Assembly (NCBI GenBank): GCA_947305675.1
Contig: CAMZED010000069.1
Span: 1 to 7,695 of the forward strand
DNA length: 7,695 nucleotides
Origin: an uncultured Clostridia bacterium
GTDB lineage: Bacteria; Bacillota; Clostridia; Oscillospirales; CAG-382
Reading direction: 5' to 3'
Shown piece by piece: positions 1-5,381 of the stretch. The position numbers were made by a program, and so were the translations under genes. Position 1 is the stretch's first letter, and every line of letters starts with the position of its first letter. The notes beneath the pieces are model-generated. The model ran no database searches. It was not told the DNA's origin and was given only the letters and a program-made list of their open reading frames with translations.

Positions 1-173
1 GCTTCACCGCAAATACTGCATACACGTTTTTCAGAACCGTAAGTTTCACAGCCCGGCTCGATGACCGATTCGGTGACAAAAACGTGATCGTGTTCGGCGG
101 TTTCGCCGCATCCGGCGGCAAACAAAAAGCAGAATATCGCCGCGGCAATAAGGAAAAAACGTTTTAAAGTCAT
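1..173 (-). CDS. Partial lipoprotein with C-x2-C motif (3' end beyond window)
   Basis: Translating the minus strand from an ATG at 173 gives 57 complete residues running off the left edge with no stop. The N-terminus has a basic start (K4, R5), a hydrophobic stretch at about residues 6-20, and a lipobox-like FAAGC with the lipidated cysteine at C22, so a membrane-anchored lipoprotein is expected. The mature part continues with an H-x-H pair (H27, H29) and then cysteines C42, C52 and C55, the last two as C-x2-C-G-E. This resembles the short Cys/His modules (H...C...C-x2-C-G-E) common in Clostridia surface proteins; that likeness is from memory and the function is unknown. A GGAGG ribosome binding site (181-185 on the reverse strand) sits 7 nt before the ATG. 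The gene starts only 20 nt after the PAP2 phosphatase stop, so the two are probably cotranscribed. Confidence 0.8.
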   Translation of the reverse strand, partial: MTLKRFFLIAAAIFCFLFAAGCGETAEHDHVFVTESVIEPGCETYGSEKRVCSICGE

Positions 174-193
174 CTTTTCGCCTCCGCAAATGA

Positions 194-871
194 TCAAATT
201 CCGGGTATCGCTCTTGTACGGTAGATTTTGTGCTCGATCAAACGGATCGCCGCCGCGGCGATCAGCCCGAAGCAGGTACCCGCAACGGTATCGGCAACGG
301 AATGCTGTTTTATGAATACCGTCGAAAGTATGATCGCCGCGCTGAGCGCTCCGGCGATGTATTTCGGCGATCTGTAAACCGAAAGCGATTCGCTGAACAG
401 CACCGCGAAAAACAGCGCCACCGCGACCGTGCAATGCATCGAAGGCATTACCGCCCTGGGCGGCGAATCGGCGGCGTATATGAACCTGACCAGATCGATC
501 GCGAAATTTTCTCTCCCCAGCAGTTCAAAATCCGGTCGGATCGAAAGCGGAAGCCCGTTCGGTACGACGGTGCAGAATAACATCGGTATGAACATACAGG
601 AAAAAATCAGCGCGTAACTGCGAAGAAATTCCCGCTTGCTTTTATAAAGCGAATAGATCAGCACCGCGGCGATATAAAAATACCAAAGGATATAGGGTAT
701 TATGAACCACTCAATAAAAGGAATGCTTTTGTCAAACTCCGTCTCGATAAGCCAGACATCTTTATCGGCGGTGAATACTCGGAGCAACTCGAACCAAAGC
801 GTATGGAACGGCCAGTAAAGCAGCAGTAAAACGTATTTATGGGTTTTTATATAATCCGAAACTGTTTTCAT
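194..871 (-). CDS. PAP2-family integral membrane phosphatase
   Basis: This 225-residue polytopic protein has about six hydrophobic segments (roughly residues 11-31, 52-76, 86-105, 147-163, 169-186 and 195-213). Family signatures are visible: RP at 112-113 (end of motif C1), PSMH at 143-146 (motif C2) and KQHSVADTVAG with H190 and D194 (motif C3, nucleophilic histidine plus its aspartate). The C1 lysine and the C3 arginine of the classical phosphatidate phosphatase pattern are not conserved (N105, T184). This places it nearer the divergent PAP2 branch that includes AUR1-like inositol phosphorylceramide synthases. It should hydrolyse or transfer a lipid phosphate, such as phosphatidate, undecaprenyl pyrophosphate or an inositol lipid, at the membrane; the substrate cannot be read from sequence. 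The ATG at 871 is preceded by GGGAGG (879-884 reverse) at 7 nt and by a strong promoter. It is the first gene of a unit with the downstream lipoprotein. Confidence 0.88.
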   Translation of the reverse strand: MKTVSDYIKTHKYVLLLLYWPFHTLWFELLRVFTADKDVWLIETEFDKSIPFIEWFIIPYILWYFYIAAVLIYSLYKSKREFLRSYALIFSCMFIPMLFCTVVPNGLPLSIRPDFELLGRENFAIDLVRFIYAADSPPRAVMPSMHCTVAVALFFAVLFSESLSVYRSPKYIAGALSAAIILSTVFIKQHSVADTVAGTCFGLIAAAAIRLIEHKIYRTRAIPGI

Positions 872-889
872 AATACGCCTCCCTTTTAC

Positions 890-918
890 ATTTTATCACA
901 GACTCATACCGTTTTCAA
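890..918 (-). promoter_or_regulatory. Sigma-A promoter of the PAP2/lipoprotein unit
   Basis: On the reverse strand there is TTGAAA (913-918), a 17-nt spacer, and TAAAAT (890-895) preceded by TGA, giving an extended -10. Transcription would start near 883, at or just before the PAP2 ribosome binding site, so the leader is very short. No operator is evident. Confidence 0.75.
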
Positions 919-920
919 CA

Positions 921-953
921 GAAAAAATAAAAAGGGTACCGCTTAGGTACCCT
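921..953 (-). terminator. Intrinsic terminator of the rubrerythrin gene
   Basis: Read on the reverse strand, an 8-bp perfect stem (AGGGTACC / GGTACCCT, 933-940 with 946-953) with a 5-nt loop is followed at once by TTTTTATTTTTT. It begins 15 nt after the rubrerythrin stop codon and isolates that gene from the PAP2 unit downstream. Confidence 0.9.
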
Positions 954-967
954 CATAATAAAACCTA

Positions 968-1507
968 TCAGAATTTATTGACTTTCTTCTGGAAATATGC
1001 CTTCGGGTGCTGGCAGACGGGGCACATTTCGGGCGCCTTGGGTCCGACGTGAACGTGGCCGCAGTTGGAGCAGATCCAAACAGTAACGTCTTCGGAAATG
1101 AATATCTCGTCTTTGTTGAGTTTTTCAAGCAGTTCTCTGTAACGTGCCTCGTGTTCTTTTTCAATTTTGCCTACCGCTTCGAAAAGATAAGCGATCTGGT
1201 TAAAGCCTTCCTCTTTTGCGGTGGCGGCGAAAGAAGCGTACATATCGGTCCATTCGTAGTTTTCGCCGTTTGCGGCGTCAAGCAGGTTTTCAGCCGTGGT
1301 GGGGATGCCGCCGTCGTGAAGAAGTTTGAACCAGATCTTTGCGTGTTCTTTTTCGTTGCCGGCGGTTTCTTCAAAGATGTCGGCGATAACGGTGTAGCCT
1401 TCTTTTTTCGCTACGCTTGCGTAATAGGTATATTTGTTGCGAGCCTGGGATTCACCGGCAAATGCGGTCATAAGGTTTTGTTCGGTTTTGCTTCCTTTAA
1501 GTTCCAT
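968..1507 (-). CDS. rbr: Rubrerythrin
   Basis: This 179-residue cytosolic protein is of normal length for rubrerythrin, the non-haem iron peroxidase that reduces hydrogen peroxide in anaerobes using electrons passed through its rubredoxin domain. The N-terminal four-helix ferritin-like domain (about residues 3-135) carries the expected diiron ligand motifs: GES-QAR with E19, E52-x2-H55 and E116-x2-H119. The C-terminal rubredoxin-like domain (about 142-175) has the iron-binding C146-x2-C149 and C162-x2-C165 pairs. The ATG at 1507 has AAGGAG (1516-1521 reverse) 8 nt upstream and a near-consensus promoter. The gene is monocistronic, with its own terminator, and is divergent from ygiQ. It indicates an anaerobic host exposed to oxidative stress. 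I saw no convincing PerR box in its promoter region. Confidence 0.97.
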   Translation of the reverse strand: MELKGSKTEQNLMTAFAGESQARNKYTYYASVAKKEGYTVIADIFEETAGNEKEHAKIWFKLLHDGGIPTTAENLLDAANGENYEWTDMYASFAATAKEEGFNQIAYLFEAVGKIEKEHEARYRELLEKLNKDEIFISEDVTVWICSNCGHVHVGPKAPEMCPVCQHPKAYFQKKVNKF

Positions 1508-1544
1508 TCTTTTTGCTCCTTCTATTTATAAAATTCCTTACCTG

Positions 1545-1573
1545 ATTTTACCATTTAAAAAAATCTTTGTCAA
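1545..1573 (-). promoter_or_regulatory. Sigma-A promoter of rubrerythrin
   Basis: On the reverse strand there is a perfect -35 TTGACA (1568-1573), a 17-nt spacer, and TAAAAT (1545-1550) preceded by TGG as an extended -10. The -35 is backed by an A/T-rich stretch (1574-1591) that could act as an UP element. Such a strong promoter fits an abundant oxidative-stress protein. Confidence 0.82.
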
Positions 1574-1577
1574 CTGC

Positions 1578-1591
1578 AAAAAATGTTTTTT
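1578..1591. promoter_or_regulatory. A6-TG-T6 palindrome between two divergent promoters
   Basis: A run of six A, then TG, then six T lies between the rubrerythrin -35 (ending 1573) and the ygiQ -35 (starting 1593). It is positioned upstream of both promoters, as expected for a shared UP element; a symmetric operator is the alternative. The role is inferred from position and base composition only. Confidence 0.4.
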
Positions 1592-1592
1592 C

Positions 1593-1621
1593 TTTACTTT
1601 TGCCCGCCACGGTGGTAAAAT
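1593..1621 (+). promoter_or_regulatory. Sigma-A promoter of ygiQ
   Basis: TTTACT (1593-1598), a 17-nt spacer and TAAAAT (1616-1621) preceded by TGG form a promoter with a weaker -35 (4 of 6) compensated by an extended -10. Transcription would start near 1628, leaving a leader of about 36 nt. Confidence 0.65.
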
Positions 1622-1663
1622 ATCCGTGAACGTTTTTGAAATTTTTTAAAGGGCGGTGAAAAT

Positions 1664-3523
1664 ATGCCGTTTTTACCCGTTTCGGTCGAGGAATTCCGGG
1701 GAGTCCCGGATTTTGTCATAGTTACCGGCGACGCATACGTCGACCACCCGTCTTTCGGCACGGCGATAATCGGACGCGTGCTTGAAGCGGAGGGCTATTC
1801 CGTTGCGGTAATACCCCAGCCGGATTACAAAAGCAAGACCGATTTTATGCGTTTCGGCAAGCCCAGGTTGGCTTTTTTGGTCAATTCCGGCAACGTCGAT
1901 TCGATGGTGGCACACTATACCGCCGCGAAAAAACGCCGCAGCGACGATTATTTTTCGCCGGGGGGCAAAGCGGGTTACCGACCCGACCGCGCCGTCATAG
2001 TCTATTGCAACCGCATACGCGAAGCATACGGCGATGTTCCTATTATTCTTGGCGGGTTGGAGGCTTCGACAAGGCGTTTCGCCCATTACGATTATTGGAG
2101 CGATTCGGTGCGCCGCAGCGTGCTTGTCGACAGCCGGGCGGATATGCTTACATACGGTATGGGCGAGAATATCCTGCGCCGCTTAGCGTTTCTTTTGGAC
2201 AAAGGCGTTCCGATAAGAAAAATCCGCGATGTAAAAGGCACCTGCTTCCTTGAATCACGCGGGTACGAACCGAAGTTCGAATCGGTCTTTTGCGGTGAAT
2301 ACGACGATATAAAAACCGACAAATCCGCCTTCGCCGCGGCATACAGGATACAGTCGGACAACCAGGATCACATCTACGGCAAAGCGATAACCGAGGGCTA
2401 CGGCGATAAGATCCTCGTCCAGAATCCGCCCATGCCGCCGCTGACGCGAAAAGAGCTCGACGCCGTCTATTCGCTGCCTTTTATGCGCGCGCCGCACCCG
2501 ATCTATGATTCAATGGGCGGGATCCCGGGTATCGCCGAAGTAAAGTTCTCCATAACACACAACCGCGGGTGCTTCGGCGGCTGCAATTTCTGCTCTATCG
2601 CTTTCCATCAGGGGCGCACGGTCACCTCGCGTTCCATCGCTTCCTGCGTCGAAGAAGCTGAAAAGATCGCCGCAATGCCGGATTTCAAGGGGTATATCCA
2701 CGACGTCGGCGGGCCGAGCGCCAACTTCCGCGGGAATTATTGCCAAAAAGCCGAAAAATTCGGCGTTTGCAAAGGCAAAAATTGCTTAACGCCGAAAATC
2801 TGCCCGAATATGCGCGTCGACCACAGCGAATATATCGAGCTGTTAAAAGCAATCGAATCGGTTCCCGGCGTTAAAAAGGTGTTCATCCGTTCCGGCTTGC
2901 GCTATGACTATATCCTTGCTGACAAAAACGAAAAATTCTTTAAAAAACTTGTCGGCGATCATATCAGCGGGCATCTTAAAGTCGCGCCGGAGCATTGCTG
3001 CAATGAGGTCCTGGCGCTTATGGGTAAACCGCCCGTGGAGGAATACGATAAATTCAAAAAAAGGTTCGAACAGCTCACAAAACAGGCGGGGAAGGAACAG
3101 TATATCGTCCCATACCTCATCTCGTCTCACCCCGGCAGTACGCTGGAATCGGCTGTCGAGCTTGCGGTTTATTTAAAAAAGAATCACCTCAATCCCGAAC
3201 AGGTGCAGGATTTTTATCCCACGCCCGGCACCGCTTCGACCTGTATGTTTTATACGGGGATCGATCCGGCGACCGGAAAGCCCGTCTACGTTGCCCGCGA
3301 CCGCCGCGAAAAACAGCTTCAGCGCGCGCTTTTACAGTACGGCCGCCCGCAGAACGCTCCGCTCGTGCGCGAGGCGCTTATCAAAGCCGGCAGGGAAGAC
3401 CTTATCGGCTTCGGGCCTGATTGCCTCGTAAAGCCGGAACAGAACCGCGGTTTTGCTTTAAGATCGCCGCAAAAGCGCGGAAAACGCCCGCAAAACAGGC
3501 AAAAACGCAAAAATAACTCTTGA
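1664..3523 (+). CDS. ygiQ: YgiQ-family (UPF0313) radical SAM protein
   Basis: This 619-residue protein is full length apart from a C-terminal tail shorter than that of E. coli YgiQ. The N-terminal domain (about residues 5-285) contains the family hallmarks VTGDAYVDHPSFG, the ILGGLEASTRR block and HYDYWSD. The radical SAM core has the 4Fe-4S motif C303-x3-C307-x2-C310 within NRGCFGGCNFC. A second cysteine-rich segment follows around residues 360-385 (YC, VCKGKNC and KICPN), as in other YgiQ proteins, and might hold another metal site. The last part resembles DUF3362 (DFYPTPGTAST, then YVARDRREKQLQRAL), ending in a basic Lys/Arg/Asn/Gln tail. The catalysed reaction of the family is not established as far as I know. 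The ATG at 1664 is preceded by a modest GGGCGGTGA site (1651-1659). It is transcribed alone from its own promoter, and its TGA lies inside the -35 box of the next promoter. Confidence 0.95.
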   Translation: MPFLPVSVEEFRGVPDFVIVTGDAYVDHPSFGTAIIGRVLEAEGYSVAVIPQPDYKSKTDFMRFGKPRLAFLVNSGNVDSMVAHYTAAKKRRSDDYFSPGGKAGYRPDRAVIVYCNRIREAYGDVPIILGGLEASTRRFAHYDYWSDSVRRSVLVDSRADMLTYGMGENILRRLAFLLDKGVPIRKIRDVKGTCFLESRGYEPKFESVFCGEYDDIKTDKSAFAAAYRIQSDNQDHIYGKAITEGYGDKILVQNPPMPPLTRKELDAVYSLPFMRAPHPIYDSMGGIPGIAEVKFSITHNRGCFGGCNFCSIAFHQGRTVTSRSIASCVEEAEKIAAMPDFKGYIHDVGGPSANFRGNYCQKAEKFGVCKGKNCLTPKICPNMRVDHSEYIELLKAIESVPGVKKVFIRSGLRYDYILADKNEKFFKKLVGDHISGHLKVAPEHCCNEVLALMGKPPVEEYDKFKKRFEQLTKQAGKEQYIVPYLISSHPGSTLESAVELAVYLKKNHLNPEQVQDFYPTPGTASTCMFYTGIDPATGKPVYVARDRREKQLQRALLQYGRPQNAPLVREALIKAGREDLIGFGPDCLVKPEQNRGFALRSPQKRGKRPQNRQKRKNNS

Positions 3524-3548
3524 CAAACGCATTTTTGCGTGATATACT
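3520..3548 (+). promoter_or_regulatory. Sigma-A promoter of the leader ORF and acetyltransferase
   Basis: A perfect -35 TTGACA (3520-3525), a 17-nt spacer and TATACT (3543-3548) preceded by TGA form the strongest-looking promoter in the window. The -35 contains the ygiQ stop codon (3521-3523). The spacer holds a small inverted repeat, ACGCA-tttt-TGCGT (3527-3540), which could be a repressor site or chance. Transcription should start near 3555, about 205 nt before the acetyltransferase start codon. Confidence 0.85.
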
Positions 3549-3579
3549 GTCGCAAATTTTTAAAAAAGGAGTAACGGCA

Positions 3580-3684
3580 GTGCTTTATACCGCGTCCAGA
3601 ATGAATAAAGTCTTTATGTCCGTATCCGGAGCGGAAGTATCGCTCCGCCCGGGCTTGCACCGCCTTACCCGTTTTTCCGTTTAA
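3580..3684 (+). CDS. Putative 34-residue leader peptide of an attenuator
   Basis: A small ORF starts at GTG 3580 and stops at TAA 3682-3684. It is preceded by AAGGAG (3566-3571) with 8 nt spacing, better placed than the sites of several large genes here, and lies about 25 nt after the predicted transcription start. The peptide begins MLYTASRMNKVF and ends RPGLHRLTRFSV; it has several Ser, Val and Arg but no run of one amino acid and no signal or membrane segment. An in-frame ATG at 3601 lacks a ribosome binding site, so the GTG is preferred. RNA segments 1 and 2 of the attenuator overlap its start codon and codons 25-29, and its stop lies in the antiterminator loop. It is therefore probably a regulatory reading frame whose translation, not product, matters (inference). 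It could still be a small protein or a chance frame. Confidence 0.6.
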   Translation: MLYTASRMNKVFMSVSGAEVSLRPGLHRLTRFSV

Positions 3685-3700
3685 CTTTCGTGATATACGG

Positions 3701-3739
3701 CGGTGCAGGTCGGATGATCCGGTTTGCACCGTATTTTTT
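3701..3739 (+). terminator. Intrinsic terminator in the acetyltransferase leader
   Basis: A 14-pair stem (3701-3714 with 3718-3731, including three G-U pairs) closes on a 3-nt loop and is followed by TATTTTTT. The outer seven pairs, CGGTGCA / TGCACCG, are perfect. It lies between the leader ORF stop and the acetyltransferase ribosome binding site (3744-3751), with no gene in between, which is why it is read as a conditional terminator. Confidence 0.85.
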
Positions 3740-3759
3740 ATTTAAAGGAGGAAAGTAAA

Positions 3760-4311
3760 ATGCAGCTCACACCCAAAACCGTTATATTAAAGGACGGGAG
3801 AACGGCGCTTCTGCGCACGCCCCGCCCGGACGAAGCCGGGGATCTTACGGCTATGATAAAGAAAGCCTGGGGCGAGACCGATTTCCTGCTTCGCGGTGCG
3901 GAAGACGTCGCGGATATCACGCTCGAATCGGAGCGCGCCTGGATCGAAAACGCCGTCGCGTCGGAAAACAAGCTGGTGATCATCTGCGATATCGGCGGCA
4001 TCATCGCCGGGATCAGCGAGATCGGATTCTACACAAAGCAAAAGGTAAAACATCGCGCAAGTATCGGCGTAACCGTACTGAAAGATTACTGGAACCTCGG
4101 CATCGGCTCGGCGTTCTTTACCGAACTTATCGCCGCCGCAACGGCGCGCGACGAAATCGAGATCGTCGAACTGGAATTCATCGAGGGAAATGCCCGCGCA
4201 CGCGCGCTTTACGAGAAATTCGGTTTCCGCATAGTTTCGCAAAAACCCGACGCTATTCGTTTAAAGGACGGAACATACAGAAACGAATACTATATGCAAA
4301 AGCGCCTTTAA
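3760..4311 (+). CDS. GNAT-family N-acetyltransferase
   Basis: This 183-residue protein transfers an acetyl group from acetyl-CoA to an amine. The acetyl-CoA binding motif A is at about residues 104-120 (VTVLKDYWNLGIGSAFF, with the GIG pyrophosphate loop at 114-116). Motif B is at 144-158 (NARARALYEKFGFRI), typical of the RimI/RimL-like and spermidine or drug acetyltransferase branch. The N-terminal strand KDGRTALLRTPRPDEA is also usual for this group in Firmicutes. The substrate is unknown. The ATG at 3760 is chosen over the in-frame TTG at 3724 because AAAGGAGG (3744-3751) sits 8 nt before it, whereas the TTG lies inside the terminator stem. It is the only structural gene behind the leader attenuator. 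If that leader responds to stalled ribosomes, a role in resistance to a ribosome-targeting compound would be plausible, but the protein itself does not show this. Confidence 0.92.
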   Translation: MQLTPKTVILKDGRTALLRTPRPDEAGDLTAMIKKAWGETDFLLRGAEDVADITLESERAWIENAVASENKLVIICDIGGIIAGISEIGFYTKQKVKHRASIGVTVLKDYWNLGIGSAFFTELIAAATARDEIEIVELEFIEGNARARALYEKFGFRIVSQKPDAIRLKDGTYRNEYYMQKRL

Positions 4312-4321
4312 AAAAAGGCGC
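4302..4321. other. Perfect hairpin overlapping the GNAT stop codon
   Basis: GCGCCTTT (4302-4309) and AAAGGCGC (4314-4321) form an 8-bp perfect stem with a 4-nt A loop; the TAA stop (4309-4311) is inside it. On the plus strand no T run follows directly, though an alternative pairing of CGCCTT with AAGGCG (4329-4334) is followed by TTTT. It may act as a weak terminator or 3' mRNA stabiliser for the acetyltransferase transcript. Confidence 0.4.
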
Positions 4322-4360
4322 ACTCAGCAAGGCGTTTTAAAGGAAAGATATGCTGAAGTA

Positions 4361-4389
4361 TTGCAGTATATGCATTTATATGATATACT
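4361..4389 (+). promoter_or_regulatory. Sigma-A promoter of the MoxR operon
   Basis: TTGCAG (4361-4366), a 17-nt spacer and TATACT (4384-4389) preceded by TGA form an extended -10 promoter. Transcription would start near 4396, giving a leader of about 44 nt. An imperfect inverted repeat, ATATGCTG / CAGTATAT (4348-4355 and 4364-4371), overlaps the -35 and could be an operator. Confidence 0.75.
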
Positions 4390-4439
4390 GAATAAACACT
4401 TGAAATCAAATAATTAACCAAACGATCGGAGAGATTATT

Positions 4440-5381
4440 ATGGATACCGAAATCTTTGTAAAGTTCAAGGATCGGCTGCTTGCAAACTGCCAAAGCGTTA
4501 TCGTCGGAAAAGACGAAGCTATCGAACAGATAGTTATTTGCCTGATCGCCGGCGGCCACGTGCTGCTTGAGGACGTGCCCGGCACCGGCAAGACCATGCT
4601 GCTGCGCACGTTTGCCAAAAGCCTTGGCGGTGATTTCCGCCGCGTTCAGTTCACGCCGGATTTACTGCCGTCGGATCTTACGGGTATAAACTTTTATAAC
4701 CAGAAAGCCGGGGAATTTGAGTTCCGTCCTGGTCCTCTGTTTGCAAATTTCATTTTGGCAGACGAGATCAACCGTGCCACACCGCGCAGCCAAAGCGCGC
4801 TGTTGGAGGTTATGGAAGAACGGCAGATTACAGTCGACGGTGTGACGCACAAGATGGCGCAGCCGTATATGGTTATGGCAACGCAGAACCCCGTTGAATC
4901 CTACGGAACATTTCCGCTTCCGGAAGCGCAGATGGACCGCTTTTTCATGCGGCTTAGCCTTGGATATCCCGAACGCGATGAAGAAACTTCCGTTCTTCGC
5001 CGCCGCGATTCGAAATCCATTCTTGAGGAATTGGGCGCCGTTGTCACGCCGGAAGAGCTTTCAGCACTTCAGAATTCCTATTCTGAAGTACGCGTTTCCG
5101 ACGAGTTAGCGGATTATTTGATGAATATTGTAGTACGCACCCGTACCGACGAACTCGCAAGTCTCGGCGTGAGCACTCGCGGTGCGCTGGCGCTATACCG
5201 CGCATCACAGATACGCGCCGCAGTAAACGGGCGTGATTATGTGATACCTGAGGATGTCAAAACCGAAGCGATGGCGGTACTTCCCCACCGCATTGTGCTT
5301 TCCGGCAACAGCCACCTCGACACCGCTACGTTCGTCCGCCGCATTCTTGACGACGTTCCCGTCCCCCTTGACAGACCATGA
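4440..5381 (+). CDS. MoxR-family AAA+ ATPase
   Basis: This 313-residue protein is of normal length for MoxR ATPases, thought to act as chaperones that use ATP to mature or remodel partner proteins, often encoded beside DUF58/von Willebrand-like proteins. Visible motifs are Walker A VPGTGKT (46-52), the HVLLED block before it, Walker B FILADE (104-109) followed by INRATPRSQSALLE, sensor 1 ATQNP (147-151), the arginine finger region MDRFF (R167) and sensor 2 GVSTRGAL (243-250). All key residues are present, so it should be active. It has no signal or membrane segment and is cytosolic. The ATG at 4440 follows GGAGAG (4426-4431) at 8 nt. It is the first gene of the operon, and its TGA overlaps the next ATG as ATGA. 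Confidence 0.96.
   Translation: MDTEIFVKFKDRLLANCQSVIVGKDEAIEQIVICLIAGGHVLLEDVPGTGKTMLLRTFAKSLGGDFRRVQFTPDLLPSDLTGINFYNQKAGEFEFRPGPLFANFILADEINRATPRSQSALLEVMEERQITVDGVTHKMAQPYMVMATQNPVESYGTFPLPEAQMDRFFMRLSLGYPERDEETSVLRRRDSKSILEELGAVVTPEELSALQNSYSEVRVSDELADYLMNIVVRTRTDELASLGVSTRGALALYRASQIRAAVNGRDYVIPEDVKTEAMAVLPHRIVLSGNSHLDTATFVRRILDDVPVPLDRP

Larger units (their letters stand above)
3576..3739 (+). promoter_or_regulatory. Ribosome-mediated transcription attenuator upstream of GNAT gene
   Basis: Four segments can form mutually exclusive hairpins. Segment 1 (GGCAGTGC, 3576-3583) pairs with segment 2 (GCACCGCC, 3657-3664) with one A-C mismatch. Segment 2, extended to 3652-3664, pairs with segment 3 (3699-3711) in 13 continuous pairs including two G-U. 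Segment 3 (3701-3714) pairs with segment 4 (3718-3731) to form the terminator. A local hairpin (CGGAGCG / CGCTCCG, 3627-3633 with 3641-3647) lies between 1 and 2. The leader ORF overlaps segments 1 and 2, so ribosome position should decide whether 2:3 (readthrough) or 3:4 (termination) forms. The pairings are directly visible; the mechanism is inferred by analogy with trp-type attenuators and the Bacillus bmrB leader of bmrCD. A riboswitch is less likely because I recognise no aptamer. Confidence 0.68.

Noticed and set aside
1007..1531. 174-codon plus-strand open frame opposite rubrerythrin
   Set aside because: It is a shadow of the rubrerythrin gene: Phe/Val/Gly-rich low-quality protein, no ribosome binding site, and rubrerythrin on the other strand is unambiguous.
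1673..2497. Several minus-strand open frames opposite ygiQ
   Set aside because: They lie inside a clearly conserved radical SAM gene, have no start signals, and their translations resemble no family.
3505..3540. 9-bp inverted repeat as a terminator for ygiQ
   Set aside because: The loop is 18 nt and no T run follows the stem, so it does not look like an intrinsic terminator. ygiQ transcripts may instead stop at the attenuator hairpin.
3576..3600. T-box-like string (TACCGCGTCC) near the start of the leader
   Set aside because: It lies only about 35 nt after the transcription start, lacks the stem I/specifier architecture and the GGTGG core, and the real terminator is more than 100 nt further on.
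3689..3698. Exact 10-nt repeat CGTGATATAC, also at 3538-3547 in the promoter, as a second promoter within the leader
   Set aside because: The position 17 nt upstream (3671-3676, GTTTTT) is a poor -35, and a transcript from here would begin inside segment 3. Chance duplication is simpler.
3724..3759. Longer acetyltransferase starting at TTG 3724
   Set aside because: The codon is inside the terminator stem without a ribosome binding site, and the extra 12 residues include the translated AAAGGAGG site of the ATG at 3760.
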